DNA of 64,000 nucleotides from Ekhidna sp051379705 (GCF_051379705.1 NZ_CP179868.1:3903349-3967348); one strand, 5' to 3'. Positions 33,301 through 42,732 are shown, numbered from the stretch's first letter. Numbers and translations are program-made. Notes: a model not told the origin generated them from the sequence alone.

Positions 33301-34385
33301 TTATTTCTGTCTTTTACTGTGCCTTCTTCCACACCAAACACGCGCTTGAGTAGTTTAAATGCCTTACCATTTAGAATGATGATTAAATAGTCACCCGAGT
33401 GGATTTTGAGATCACCTAAAGGGTTTTTAATCAATTTCTTTTGTCCGAATTTATCCCGCTTGGTTATCCCGATTAGAACAGAATTATATCGCTTTTTTAA
33501 ATCGAAAAATACATCTTGATACGCTTTGCCATTGTATGGATTGTTAGGAGTAATCAATAATTGCTTGATGTCGTAATCACTGTCTGATTTTGCGTACGAC
33601 AAAATTGACTCACTATATGTAGCAACATCGGGCTCAAACATGTAAGAAGCCAAAAGTTTAGATGATATTTCTTGTGTGGAGATAGTGTTACTCACACCTG
33701 CAGATAGAAAAGTGTTTTTCAAATCACCATTCTCTAAAGTAACTACAAATTCAGTTTCAGGAAACACCTTTTTGAGGTTCAAAACATAAACCAGCTTGTC
33801 TGTATCATCGAGCATATTGACAAATACAATGGTAGCTTCATCAATATTTGATTTCTTGATCATTTCGTGATTATTGTAGTCACTAAAGAGTACAAATACG
33901 TTTTTAGAATTGTACTTCTCACGTATGAGATCTACATCATCTTTTTTATTTGTAATCACAGCCACGCGCCTGCCAACACCCACGAGCTGATCCACGACAT
34001 GCCATCCGAATTCATTCCAGCCAATAATGACTGCATGATTACTAAAGTTGGTTCCGGAGTAGCCAAGCTTTTTGTTTTCCTTAATTGTTGTCATAAGCGT
34101 AGTAAGTTGTCCAATTAAAATACCGAAAATACCAATACTGGTAAGTATAAAAATGAGGGATATATAACGACCGTAGACGGTGGCCGGGAAGATGTCTCCA
34201 TAACCCACCGTGGTTAGTGTTACCAGCGAATACCAGAAAGCATTTGAATAGTTGTTCAGCGCAGACTGATCGCTATCTTTTTCCACAAACACAAGAAGCC
34301 ATACCAATGTCAAGTAGACAATAATGACCAGTGTAACCAGCAGAAATAAGCGAAGGCTAGCGTTCTTTTTAAAGGTAGTAGGCAT
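33297..34385 (-). CDS. RCK-gated potassium channel
   Basis: A 362-residue protein of the Kch/MthK type. Two transmembrane helices (residues ~12-33 and ~70-95) flank the selectivity filter TTVGYGD (residues 58-64). A TrkA-N/RCK domain with HAVIIGWNEFGWHVVDQL and NAD-binding-like glycines lies at ~115-240, and a TrkA-C-like domain (NPLGDLKIHSGDYLIIIL) at ~270-345. It probably forms a tetrameric K+ channel controlled by ligand binding to the RCK domains. Upstream of a small lipoprotein, with which it overlaps by 4 bp. Confidence 0.9.
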   Translation of the reverse strand: MPTTFKKNASLRLFLLVTLVIIVYLTLVWLLVFVEKDSDQSALNNYSNAFWYSLVTLTTVGYGDIFPATVYGRYISLIFILTSIGIFGILIGQLTTLMTTIKENKKLGYSGTNFSNHAVIIGWNEFGWHVVDQLVGVGRRVAVITNKKDDVDLIREKYNSKNVFVLFSDYNNHEMIKKSNIDEATIVFVNMLDDTDKLVYVLNLKKVFPETEFVVTLENGDLKNTFLSAGVSNTISTQEISSKLLASYMFEPDVATYSESILSYAKSDSDYDIKQLLITPNNPYNGKAYQDVFFDLKKRYNSVLIGITKRDKFGQKKLIKNPLGDLKIHSGDYLIIILNGKAFKLLKRVFGVEEGTVKDRNK

Positions 34386-34457
34386 AGGCTAGGTAAAAAT
34401 CAAATATAACATATTAAAGATGTTTTTTGATTCTGAAATTTGGGTGATCATCATACA

Positions 34458-36014
34458 TTATTCTTTTCTAAGATAATCAGATAATTCGCTGATTGTAGAA
34501 ATTTCAAGAGAATCTGCATGATCGCGCCTCATCATCAAAGCAAAAGTGTTATTAAACCCAAGTGGAGAAAGCACTTGAATGTTATGCAGATCTTCTAACT
34601 CAGCTGTGATGGTGTCTAGTAACATTTGGGGATCGTTGAAATTGCTAATATCGCTGGGTTTTTTCTTTAGGAGTACCAGGTATGCCGTTCCGGTATATTC
34701 AGGGTAGATATCAATTTCTCCTAATCTTAGCGCGTCAAAGACCAACTTGGTGCCACCAAAACCTAATTGAAGCTTGGTCTTTAGCTTGGTTTTATTTTCA
34801 ATCAGCTGAGCAAAAATATGAGCAAGTAGAAAATTTTCGGTAAATGCTTTTGATCCAATGATGATGTCAGGCGAATCCGATGAGCCTGCGTTCGGATTCG
34901 CGTAAATATTGATTGTCTTTAAATAATCATTGGCCACTAAATTCAATGCACGTTTCTTTCCGTCGACCTCATAATTCAAAGTGGCCATTAAAGAATCACT
35001 CATTGCTCCGGTTATTTCATTGAAGCATTTAATAAGATCAGGATAGCGAGACAAAGTGATTCCATTGATAAGCGGAACTGCATGGTACGGAGGAAAGTAT
35101 CGTTTATCATCATTCAGCAGTTTTAGATTGAATTCTTTGATTCTACCGTCGGTACTGAACCCATCAATGACATCCACATCTTCTTCATAAAGTGCTCGAT
35201 ACATTAGCGCAATTTCCATTTCCTTAACTTCCATTGGGAGGTCATAAACAGAATCCAAACCGACAAATCCATCGGCTCGCTCTATAAATTCAGAATTAAA
35301 ACCTGCAACAAGTTGGGAGGAATCAGTTTTAGGTGTAAAAAAACTTAAAACAAGAAAAACAAAGCCCAAGCCTATAATACTTACCCAAAGTGATTTCTGT
35401 TTATAAAATCGCTGAATCAAACCCAGCAAAGCATCAAGTGCTAAAGCCAGGAGGGATGCCGGAATAGCTCCCGCAAGGATCATGTTTGTGTTGTTCAATG
35501 AAATGCCGCGAAAAATAAACTCTCCAAGGCCTCCTGCCGCGATTAGCGCACAAAGTGTAGCTACTCCTACGTTTATTACAGCGGAAGTACGGATACCTGC
35601 AAGAATAATTGGAAAGGCGAGTGGTAGCTCAACAAACCTCATCAATTGTGCCTGTGTCATACCCATTCCTACTGACGCTTCCTTGATCGATGGTTCTATT
35701 CCTTTTATTCCTGTATAAGTGTTTCTCACGATGGGTAATAGGGCATAGAGAAACAGTGCTATTATTGCCGGAGTGGTTCCAATACCTACGATTGGTAAAA
35801 GGAAGCCAAGTAGTGCAAGGCTCGGAATGGTTTGAATAACACCTACGAATCCCAGTGTGACCGATGCGATCTTTTCTATTCGCGTAATTAAGATACCAAT
35901 TAGGATGCCAATCACCGAAGCAATCAACATCGAAACAATGGTGAGCTTTAAATGTTGAACCGTCTGATCCACCACTTCATTCCAATGTGATATGATAAAC
36001 TCCCACAAACTCAT
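34458..36014 (-). CDS. Osmoprotectant ABC transporter: fused permease and substrate-binding protein
   Basis: A 518-residue fusion. Residues 1-~210 form an OpuCB/ProW-type permease with six hydrophobic helices and an EAA-like loop (EASVGMGMTQAQLMRFVELPLAFPIILAGIR). Residues ~240-518 form an OpuC/ProX-type solute-binding domain (IIIGSKAFTENFLLAHIFAQLIENKT ... IDIYPEYTGTAY). Such permease-SBP fusions are known for choline, betaine and carnitine importers. The ATPase gene lies immediately upstream with 4 bp overlap, making a two-gene transporter. Substrate is inferred from family only. Confidence 0.88.
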   Translation of the reverse strand: MSLWEFIISHWNEVVDQTVQHLKLTIVSMLIASVIGILIGILITRIEKIASVTLGFVGVIQTIPSLALLGFLLPIVGIGTTPAIIALFLYALLPIVRNTYTGIKGIEPSIKEASVGMGMTQAQLMRFVELPLAFPIILAGIRTSAVINVGVATLCALIAAGGLGEFIFRGISLNNTNMILAGAIPASLLALALDALLGLIQRFYKQKSLWVSIIGLGFVFLVLSFFTPKTDSSQLVAGFNSEFIERADGFVGLDSVYDLPMEVKEMEIALMYRALYEEDVDVIDGFSTDGRIKEFNLKLLNDDKRYFPPYHAVPLINGITLSRYPDLIKCFNEITGAMSDSLMATLNYEVDGKKRALNLVANDYLKTINIYANPNAGSSDSPDIIIGSKAFTENFLLAHIFAQLIENKTKLKTKLQLGFGGTKLVFDALRLGEIDIYPEYTGTAYLVLLKKKPSDISNFNDPQMLLDTITAELEDLHNIQVLSPLGFNNTFALMMRRDHADSLEISTISELSDYLRKE

Positions 36015-36802
36015 AGGTGATAAGTGCCTAGGATTTCAGCCAATCTATTTTGCTTTTCCTTTTTGGTTACGTCCTCATCCTTCAGGAATTCTATAACTGA
36101 TTTATTATCAATCTTCTGATTTTGTAAGAATAAAACCAGCCGATCCTTTTGCAGGAATGAGCTCACAAAATCATTTGCTGGCTGGGACAGTAGTTCCGAA
36201 GGGGTGCCGATTTGTTGAATTTTGCCTTTATCCAACAGGACAATTCGATCACCTATTTTAAAAGCTTCCTGGACGTCATGGGTAACCATAATAATAGTCT
36301 TCCCCTTCAAAAGTGGAATACTGAGGAAATCATCCTGCAATTCATTTCGTGTGATATTGTCCAAAGCGCTGAATGGTTCATCCATCAATATCAAGTCAGG
36401 ATCATTAGCTAAGGCTCGAGCTATGCCAACTCGTTGCTGTTGACCACCGCTTAGCTGATATGGAAACTTGGAGAGTAGATCCATTGCGAGTCCGGTCAAT
36501 TCCATCAACTCGTTGAGCTTATCAGGAGAAAGCGACTTCTCATCAATTTGATTTACCAATGAAATGTTCTGTTTGATTGTCAAATGGGGTAGCAGACCCA
36601 CATCCTGAATGACATAACCAATATTTCTGCGGAGGATGTGCTTTTCAACAGACGTATTGGATTTTCCACCAATTTCAATCATGCCGGAATCAGGCTCGAT
36701 CAACCGATTGATGAGTTTGAGCAGAGTTGTTTTGCCACATCCGCTAGGTCCTAAAAGAACAATCGTTTCTGAAGATTGAATCTCAAGCGAAATACCTTTC
36801 AA
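36011..36802 (-). CDS. Osmoprotectant ABC transporter ATP-binding protein
   Basis: An ABC ATPase of at least 263 residues. Walker A GPSGCGKTT, signature LSGGQQQRVGIARALA, Walker B LILMDEPFSALD and the switch HDVQE are all visible, with a C-terminal regulatory tail (LNRLAEILGTYHL). The first standard start codon in frame is a TTG at 36802. The homologous N-terminus continues upstream to about 36862, giving IESLKLTDIHKSYGEKPV before it, including the A-loop tyrosine of SYG. No ATG, GTG or TTG lies in that extension before a stop at 36872-36874, so a rare start (ATC at 36862) may be used. Works with the fused permease/binding protein. Confidence 0.88.
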   Translation of the reverse strand: MKGISLEIQSSETIVLLGPSGCGKTTLLKLINRLIEPDSGMIEIGGKSNTSVEKHILRRNIGYVIQDVGLLPHLTIKQNISLVNQIDEKSLSPDKLNELMELTGLAMDLLSKFPYQLSGGQQQRVGIARALANDPDLILMDEPFSALDNITRNELQDDFLSIPLLKGKTIIMVTHDVQEAFKIGDRIVLLDKGKIQQIGTPSELLSQPANDFVSSFLQKDRLVLFLQNQKIDNKSVIEFLKDEDVTKKEKQNRLAEILGTYHL

Positions 36803-36891
36803 GACAGGCTTTTCGCCATATGACTTATGGATATCTGTTAGTTTTAGAGATTCGATAAGGATAGTTTTTACCTATCTTAAACTTAATCAAT

Positions 36892-37695
36892 CTACTGATT
36901 AAACCCTCTTAACTTGATTTTGGTGAGTTTCCGCTTTGTATCGAGCGGGAAGTCTCCTTTCATCATCCAGTCGTAGAAACTAGGTTCTTTCTGAAGAATC
37001 TCAGTCACTAGTTTTCCTCGATGCTTGCCAAAATTGAAGACTTCTTTACCGTCCTTATAAATCATTCGTCCGGCAAAGTCTACACGGGACGAGGTGGTGA
37101 GATCATGGAGAACTTCCATGTCATTTTCGATGGTAGCCAGTTTTTTACCAAGCATGTCAAAGGCATCCTGTCCTTCGTACTTTTCAATCTGAGAGACCAA
37201 AACTTCATGTGTTGCTTTTGTATCGGCCAGCGCACTGTGGGCATTTTCTAAATCTTTGCCACAGTAGAATTTATAGGCAGCAGTCAGGTTTCGCTTCTCC
37301 ATTAAATGGAAGATTTTTTGTGCATCTACAATCTTTCGTTGCTCGGTATCAAAATCCACGTTAGCTCGTAGAAACTCTTCTACTAACATGGGAACATCAA
37401 AGCCTAATACATTGAAGCCGGACAAGTCACAACCCTCTAGGTATTGAGCTAATGATTTAGCAACCTGTGCAAACGTTGGTTCATCTTTTACATCTTCATC
37501 ATAAATTCCATGAATCAGACTTGTTTCATGCGGAATTGGAATCGTAGGATTGATCTTACGACATTTTTCCTCAACTGACCCATCCGGCATAATTTTTACC
37601 ATGGCCATTTCAACGATTCGGTCCTGCGAAATTGTAGTTCCAGTAGTTTCCAGATCGAAGACTACCAAGGGATTTTTAAGATTCAGTTTGAACAA
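36892..37695 (-). CDS. DnaQ-like 3'-5' exonuclease with C-terminal zone
   Basis: A protein of about 267 residues from TTG at 37695; a further TTG at 37725 gives 277. The DEDDh exonuclease core is seen: VVFDLETTG (D, E), then H-G-I and the C-terminal AHSALADTKAT pair (H, D). A C-terminal FNFGKHRGK segment resembles DUF3820-like tails seen on some Bacteroidota exonucleases. The family proofreads or processes DNA or RNA ends. It runs toward the ABC transporter genes, with the ABC coding region starting some 30 bp after its stop. The start is uncertain because no ATG precedes the conserved region. Confidence 0.82.
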   Translation of the reverse strand: MFKLNLKNPLVVFDLETTGTTISQDRIVEMAMVKIMPDGSVEEKCRKINPTIPIPHETSLIHGIYDEDVKDEPTFAQVAKSLAQYLEGCDLSGFNVLGFDVPMLVEEFLRANVDFDTEQRKIVDAQKIFHLMEKRNLTAAYKFYCGKDLENAHSALADTKATHEVLVSQIEKYEGQDAFDMLGKKLATIENDMEVLHDLTTSSRVDFAGRMIYKDGKEVFNFGKHRGKLVTEILQKEPSFYDWMMKGDFPLDTKRKLTKIKLRGFNQ

Positions 37696-37799
37696 AATGA
37701 TGTGTTTAAAAAGGTAAGAGATCAAAGATAGTATAAAGCACCAAAGGGACTAAAAATTCGTTGTGGATAAGTGGGGAGAAAATGTGGAATACTAAAGCG

Positions 37800-37827
37800 T
37801 TTGGTGAGTGGTGTCAAGCTAAGTTTG
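37800..37827 (+). promoter_or_regulatory. Promoter of dnaB (TTTG / TAAGTTTG)
   Basis: TTTG at 37800-37803 and TAAGTTTG at 37820-37827 fit the -33/-7 boxes of Bacteroidota promoters, with a slightly short 16-bp spacer. The dnaB ATG is at 37863, leaving a leader of about 30 nt. Confidence 0.5.
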
Positions 37828-37862
37828 CATGACCAATCAAAACCTAATTAATAACACCCTGA

Positions 37863-39392
37863 ATGGAAGGAGCCAAGCAATCATCTACTACATCTGCAAA
37901 AAGCCGTCGAATTGGTCTTTCTACCGTCACTGAACACTTAGGCAAACTTCCACCTCAGGCAGTTGAAATCGAAGAAGCAGTTTTGGGTGCATTGATGCTG
38001 GAGCGTGATGCACTCTCCAATGTGATTGATATTTTACATTCCAAAAGCTTCTACAAAGATTCCCATCAGGAAATTTATGCTGCGATTGTTTCACTGTTTA
38101 ACGATAGCCAGCCTATAGATATAAAGACGGTCACACACCAACTTCGAAAAGAAGCAAAACTGGAAGTCGTTGGTGGTGCACATTTTGTCGCTGAGCTCAC
38201 CACGAAAGTAAACTCCGCTGCAAACATTGAGTATCACGCAAGAATCATAGCCGAGCAATCGATCAAGCGCGAATTGATTCGAATTTCGTCAGAGATTCAA
38301 AAAGATGCATATGAAGACACAATAGACGTCTTCAAGTTATTGGACCGAGCAGAGCAATCACTTTTCGATGTGTCGGAATCACACATTCGAAAAAATTACG
38401 ATAAAATGAGCTCGCTGATGCATCAGGCAATCGACGAGATTCAAATAAGAAAAGACCGTAAGGATGGTTTGACCGGAGTGCCTAGTGGGTTTTCTGCATT
38501 GGACAGAGTCACATCAGGTTGGCAGCCTTCAGATCTAGTCATTATTGCTGCAAGGCCAGGTATGGGTAAAACGGCATTCGTGGTTTCTGCACTTCGAAAT
38601 GCAGCCATTGACTTCAATACACCAGTAGCCATCTTCTCGCTGGAGATGTCTTCTGTTCAACTGGTCAATCGTTTGATTTCTGCAGAAGCAGAGTTGCCAA
38701 GTGAAAAAATTAAGAAAGGAGATCTGGCCGACTATGAGTGGGAGCAGATGATCCACAAGACCCGAAAACTGTCCGAAGCGCCAATCTTCATAGATGATAC
38801 ACCAGCCCTGAGTATTCTGGAGCTTCGTGCCAAATGTCGAAGACTCGCTGCACAACATGGTGTGAAGCTTATCATCATTGATTATTTACAGCTAATGAGT
38901 GGTGACAGTAGTAAAGGAGGTGGAAATAGGGAACAAGAGATTGCTTCCATATCAAGAGCTCTAAAAGGAATTGCCAAGGAACTAGAAGTACCTGTATTAG
39001 CACTTTCTCAGTTGAGCAGGGCAGTGGAAACCAGAGGAGGAGATAAGCGTCCTCAACTTTCAGATTTGAGAGAATCAGGATCGATAGAGCAAGATGCAGA
39101 TATGGTAATGTTCCTTTATCGACCAGAATACTACGGTCTAGATACCGATGAGTCTGGTATGCCTTTGCAAGGACTTGGAGAAGTAATTATTGCCAAGCAC
39201 AGAAATGGATCCCTCGACACTGTCAATCTTAAATTCATTGGCAAGTTCACGAAGTTTACAGACTGGGATGGCGATCAAGGGAATGGCTTTGGATCATTTC
39301 CATCCTCAGGTCCATCCAACTCTGACTTTACTATCACATTACCAAGCAAAGCCAACGACGAGGGAGAAGGAGATGATGAGACTCCTTTCTAA
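37863..39392 (+). CDS. dnaB: Replicative DNA helicase
   Basis: A 509-residue protein of typical DnaB layout. The N-terminal domain (residues ~25-150, PPQAVEIEEAVLGALM) and the RecA-like C-terminal motor are separated by a linker. Walker A ARPGMGKTAF near residue 235, Walker B LIIIDYLQLM near residue 340 and the DnaB signature L-S-Q-L-S-R near residue 380 are intact. It unwinds the lagging-strand template as a hexamer. The last 40 residues are acidic and serine-rich. Monocistronic with its own promoter. Confidence 0.95.
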   Translation: MEGAKQSSTTSAKSRRIGLSTVTEHLGKLPPQAVEIEEAVLGALMLERDALSNVIDILHSKSFYKDSHQEIYAAIVSLFNDSQPIDIKTVTHQLRKEAKLEVVGGAHFVAELTTKVNSAANIEYHARIIAEQSIKRELIRISSEIQKDAYEDTIDVFKLLDRAEQSLFDVSESHIRKNYDKMSSLMHQAIDEIQIRKDRKDGLTGVPSGFSALDRVTSGWQPSDLVIIAARPGMGKTAFVVSALRNAAIDFNTPVAIFSLEMSSVQLVNRLISAEAELPSEKIKKGDLADYEWEQMIHKTRKLSEAPIFIDDTPALSILELRAKCRRLAAQHGVKLIIIDYLQLMSGDSSKGGGNREQEIASISRALKGIAKELEVPVLALSQLSRAVETRGGDKRPQLSDLRESGSIEQDADMVMFLYRPEYYGLDTDESGMPLQGLGEVIIAKHRNGSLDTVNLKFIGKFTKFTDWDGDQGNGFGSFPSSGPSNSDFTITLPSKANDEGEGDDETPF

Positions 39393-39442
39393 TAATTAGC
39401 CGAAATACATAATTAATTCTAAATCAGATCGCTACATCAACC

Positions 39443-40423
39443 ATGCAAGCAGTCACTATTACTCAAGAATCAGAACCCATTCAATTAACCTCGTTGACAA
39501 AACCGGAAATCTCGGGAGACGAGTGTCTGATCAAACTAAAAGCTGCGGCTCTAAATCGAAGAGATCAATGGATAAGAAAAGGTATGTATCCGGGGATTAA
39601 GCCAGGAACTGTTCTTGGATCGGATGGCTGTGGGATCGTTGAAAATGGTCCGAATGAGTGGGTAGGAAAAGAAGTAATCATCAATCCCAATGTAGATTGG
39701 GGAGATAACCCTGAAGTTCAGTCTGACCAATACTCCGTACTTGGCATGCCGACTAATGGAACTCTAGCAGAACACATCAAGGTACCCGCTCATCGATTGC
39801 ATGAAAAACCATCACATTTGACTGATGAAGAAGCAGCGGCTTTACCTCTTGCTGGACTTACTGCATTTAGAGCTACAATCAAAAAAGGAGCATCAAAAGC
39901 GGGGAAAAGGGTACTTGTTACGGGTGCCGGAGGTGGAGTAAGCCAATTTGCCATTGCTTTTGCAGTTTTCAGTGGAGCCGAAGTATATGTAACCAGTGGC
40001 AGTGATGAGAAGATTGAGAAAGTGAAAAAGATGGGCGTGAAAGAGGGATTTAATTATCGAGACGAAAAGTGGTTTAAGTCTGCTGCAGATGTAGGAGGAT
40101 TCGATTCTATCATCGATAGTGCAGGAGGTAATCAATTGAATAATTACTTAAAAGTCATCAAGCCGGCTGGGCGGATTGTGATGTATGGAAGTACCACAGG
40201 ACATCCTGAGAAACTTGATGTATTTCGATTATTCTGGTCACAAGCGCAAATCATGGGATCCACTATGGGTAGTGATCAGGAGTTTGTTGAGATGGTAGAA
40301 TATGTTAATAAAAACCAGATCAAACCTACTGTCGACAAGGTATTTGAATTGAGTAATTACCTTCAGGCATTTGATAGATTTATGGATCCTGATTCATTTG
40401 GCAAGATTGTGATCCGCTTCTAA
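39443..40423 (+). CDS. MDR-family zinc-type alcohol dehydrogenase / quinone oxidoreductase
   Basis: A 326-residue protein with the medium-chain dehydrogenase fold: N-terminal catalytic domain (GSDGCGIVENG, IINPNVDWG) and NAD(P)-binding domain with VLVTGAGGGVSQFAIAFA near residue 154. The Cys zinc ligands of classical alcohol dehydrogenases are not all present, so it may be a zinc-free quinone oxidoreductase-like member. Substrate is unknown. It follows dnaB by 50 bp in the same direction, but a functional link is unlikely. Confidence 0.82.
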   Translation: MQAVTITQESEPIQLTSLTKPEISGDECLIKLKAAALNRRDQWIRKGMYPGIKPGTVLGSDGCGIVENGPNEWVGKEVIINPNVDWGDNPEVQSDQYSVLGMPTNGTLAEHIKVPAHRLHEKPSHLTDEEAAALPLAGLTAFRATIKKGASKAGKRVLVTGAGGGVSQFAIAFAVFSGAEVYVTSGSDEKIEKVKKMGVKEGFNYRDEKWFKSAADVGGFDSIIDSAGGNQLNNYLKVIKPAGRIVMYGSTTGHPEKLDVFRLFWSQAQIMGSTMGSDQEFVEMVEYVNKNQIKPTVDKVFELSNYLQAFDRFMDPDSFGKIVIRF

Positions 40424-40426
40424 ATT

Positions 40427-41014
40427 TTATTTGTATTTATCGTTAAGCCCGACTTTGTCCATAATCATTGGTATAATTTTATCCAGACGTTTTTGCTTGG
40501 TCTCTGCTCTTTTGGCCTCCTCAATGTATTCTGCATACTCCCTTTTGCAAGAGTGTGAAAGCGATTCGAACGTTTCTGAAAGTTGACTGTCAGAGGCTAG
40601 AGCTTCTTTCAATACATCAGGGATAGTCAGTGGCTTTTTTTCTGGCTTCAGCTCTTTGCCGTCCTTTTGATTTTGAATGGCTTCATTGATGTAGGAGAGC
40701 ACCAGCTTATCATCTATATCGTCAATGGATTCAAATCTCCATTGCCGCAAACCTTTAGTCTTACCTTCTTGAGCATTGATAAGGACATCAGCTTTGTCTT
40801 GAAGAAATACCCCGTTAAAAAACCAGATACCGACATAAGCTTTAAAAGCACCAATACCGACTACATTTTTGTTTTTCAAACAATAAGTTGGGATACCCCA
40901 TTTCATTTTTTCTTCTAGCTCTGTGGAAAGAAGGATGAATTGAAGTTTTTTCAGAATATCTAAATGATCTGGGACAGACTCGAAATATTCGTGAGGTGAA
41001 TTGGCCATTTTCAT
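40427..41014 (-). CDS. DUF1801 / YdeI-OmdA domain protein
   Basis: A 195-residue protein. The first ~115 residues fit DUF1801 (EKMKWGIPTYCLKNKNVVGIGAFKAYVGIWFF), a fold shared with bacterial YdhG-like proteins. The C-terminal ~75 residues fit the OmdA/YdeI-associated helical domain (FESLSHSCKREYAEYIEEAKRAETKQKRLDKI). Cytoplasmic. The function of neither domain is well established. Convergent with the oxidoreductase gene; the two stops are only 3 bp apart. Confidence 0.8.
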   Translation of the reverse strand: MKMANSPHEYFESVPDHLDILKKLQFILLSTELEEKMKWGIPTYCLKNKNVVGIGAFKAYVGIWFFNGVFLQDKADVLINAQEGKTKGLRQWRFESIDDIDDKLVLSYINEAIQNQKDGKELKPEKKPLTIPDVLKEALASDSQLSETFESLSHSCKREYAEYIEEAKRAETKQKRLDKIIPMIMDKVGLNDKYK

Positions 41015-41065
41015 GTTTTGAAATTAGCCAATCATTTCAAAACATAATCTTTTGTAAGATGGAAT

Positions 41066-41224
41066 TTACAGTTCTTCTGAACCGTCGCTCATAGATTTGA
41101 AGGTTCTTCTTTCTTGAAATTCCTCAGGATTGTTGTTCATCTTTTTGAACTGATTAAATGAGCTCGTTACCCATACAACCAATGCAATAGCTATAGTTAA
41201 AATCCCTATTATCAATATTTCCAT
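41066..41224 (-). CDS. 52-residue single-TM membrane protein
   Basis: ATG at 41224-41222 opens a frame of 52 codons: MEILIIGILTIAIALVVWV is an N-terminal membrane helix, followed by a charged, polar tail with NNNPEEFQERR and a C-terminal SDGSEEL. It is too short for ordinary gene finders. The hydrophobic-then-charged layout, the in-frame stop and the codon use resembling neighbours support a real gene. It lies 63 bp upstream of the next minus-strand gene's stop (41288). Function unknown. Confidence 0.6.
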   Translation of the reverse strand: MEILIIGILTIAIALVVWVTSSFNQFKKMNNNPEEFQERRTFKSMSDGSEEL

Positions 41225-41287
41225 ACTGTTCTTGTCGAATTGATTTATAAATGCTTAACCAATAGCAATGGCAATTGTTCAGATATT

Positions 41288-41611
41288 TTAATCTTTATCA
41301 ATCTGAAAATTCTGATAAGCAGACTTCAATTCACCAAGTGCCTTTTGATCACTTTGATCATTAGCTAAGGCAATTCCTTTTTGGAAAACGGCATCTGCCT
41401 TTTTCCAAAGCTCCTCCTCCCAGAGTAAGTGTGCTGCCTTGAAATATGAGGGTAGGTATTCGGGATGCTCGCTTAAAATGGCTTGAAGCAATGCAAGTGA
41501 CTTGCTGGGTTCTACTTCGTAATATTCCATCGCCAGCGCATATTTATTGAAAGGGTTGGAGGGTTCTTCCGCTATGTACTTTTTCAATAATTCGATTCTG
41601 GCCGCATTCAT
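41288..41611 (-). CDS. Small TPR-type protein
   Basis: A 107-residue protein made of tetratricopeptide-like helical pairs: NPFNKYALAMEYYEVEPSKS, YLPSYFKAAHLLWEEELWKKADAVFQKGI. Such small TPR proteins act as scaffolds, and the partner is unknown. Cytoplasmic, no signal peptide. Confidence 0.75.
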   Translation of the reverse strand: MNAARIELLKKYIAEEPSNPFNKYALAMEYYEVEPSKSLALLQAILSEHPEYLPSYFKAAHLLWEEELWKKADAVFQKGIALANDQSDQKALGELKSAYQNFQIDKD

Positions 41612-41635
41612 AGTGCGAATTTAGCAATGCTAAAC

Positions 41636-42022
41636 TTACCTGCGAATCGCTTTAGGAAGCTGTTCATCTGTACGGCTTATTTCAGAAGAAATGCCAAAGA
41701 GCTGAAGCATCACCTTTGCAGCACTTCGAATCATAAGCTTATCTGAAATAACATAAACTTTAAAGATTTGATCTTTGTGCCTTTGGATAGCATTATACCA
41801 TTCTTTTCTCGCCTGAAGCTCAAAACCTGTCATATCAGAACAGTCCCAAACAAATTCAAATGATCCGGTCGGATTTTCCCCTATGTAGTTAGACCAGGCA
41901 TTTGAACCTGCCTTGGAGGTTGCCTGACTAAATTTCCCTTTAAACTTGAAATATAAACAGTCATTATTGGTGTCAGTGTTTTTTACAATTTGAATATCTA
42001 GATCTGGTGAAATGAAGTTCAT
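41636..42022 (-). CDS. STAS-like small protein, hypothetical
   Basis: A protein of about 128 residues from the ATG at 42022-42020. It has beta-alpha alternation compatible with a STAS-like domain (FEFVWDCSDMTGFELQARKEWYNAIQ, then IFKVYVISDKLMIRSAAKVMLQLFG), but identity to any family is not certain. An upstream ATG at 42061 would add a hydrophobic tail that does not fit. Separated by 24 bp from the TPR gene. Confidence 0.6.
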   Translation of the reverse strand: MNFISPDLDIQIVKNTDTNNDCLYFKFKGKFSQATSKAGSNAWSNYIGENPTGSFEFVWDCSDMTGFELQARKEWYNAIQRHKDQIFKVYVISDKLMIRSAAKVMLQLFGISSEISRTDEQLPKAIRR

Positions 42023-42153
42023 GGTGGCGCAAATAAGTTGTTTGTGAATATACAAAATCAATAATATTATTCACAGCGGATCATTTAGAAAAACATTTTT
42101 ATTCATTCTTATTCATCACATTAAATCTCATAGAGTTGCTTTAAGTTTATCGC

Positions 42154-42732
42154 ATGAAATTTATTTGCTCTTTGCTCTTCTTTGCTACGATTTATACTGT
42201 AAGTGGACAGGGTAACCCTGACGATTTCTATTATGAGATTCCTGATGTCCCTGAAAAATATTCGGAAGGTACCGTTGCTGCCAGAGTTGTCGATGGATTA
42301 GGCTTTAGATATTATTGGGCGACCGAAGGACTAAGGCCCGCAGACTTAGCCTTTAGACCAAGTGAGGAAGCCAGAACCATTGAAGAAACCATCGATCACG
42401 TTGTTGTTTTGACTCAGATACTTTTGGAGGCTGTCAATGAGAGGCCTTTTGCTGGTATTGAATTGGGTGGGATGACATATGAAGAAAAACGATCTCTGAC
42501 ACTTGAAAACATACGTAAGTCAAGCGTAAAGCTAAAGAGTTCTTTCGCTGAGGATTTAGAGAGGTATGATATGATCTTTTCTTCTGGCAGTGAATTTCCA
42601 TTTTGGAACTTACTCAATGGGCCAATCGCTGACGCAATCAATCATGTGGGACAGATCATTTCAATCAGACGTACAAATGGAAATCCTTACAATCAAAACA
42701 TCAGTGTGCTTAGTGGTAAGGTGAAAAATTAA
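42154..42732 (+). CDS. Exported DinB-like protein
   Basis: A 192-residue protein with a signal peptide (ending TVSGQG). The mature part is helical with histidines in TIDHVVVL and AINHVGQI, which match two of the three metal ligands of DinB-type four-helix bundles. Export is unusual for this family, but it is common for DinB-like proteins in Bacteroidota. Activity is unknown. It converges with the ypdA gene with a 4-bp overlap. Confidence 0.7.
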   Translation: MKFICSLLFFATIYTVSGQGNPDDFYYEIPDVPEKYSEGTVAARVVDGLGFRYYWATEGLRPADLAFRPSEEARTIEETIDHVVVLTQILLEAVNERPFAGIELGGMTYEEKRSLTLENIRKSSVKLKSSFAEDLERYDMIFSSGSEFPFWNLLNGPIADAINHVGQIISIRRTNGNPYNQNISVLSGKVKN

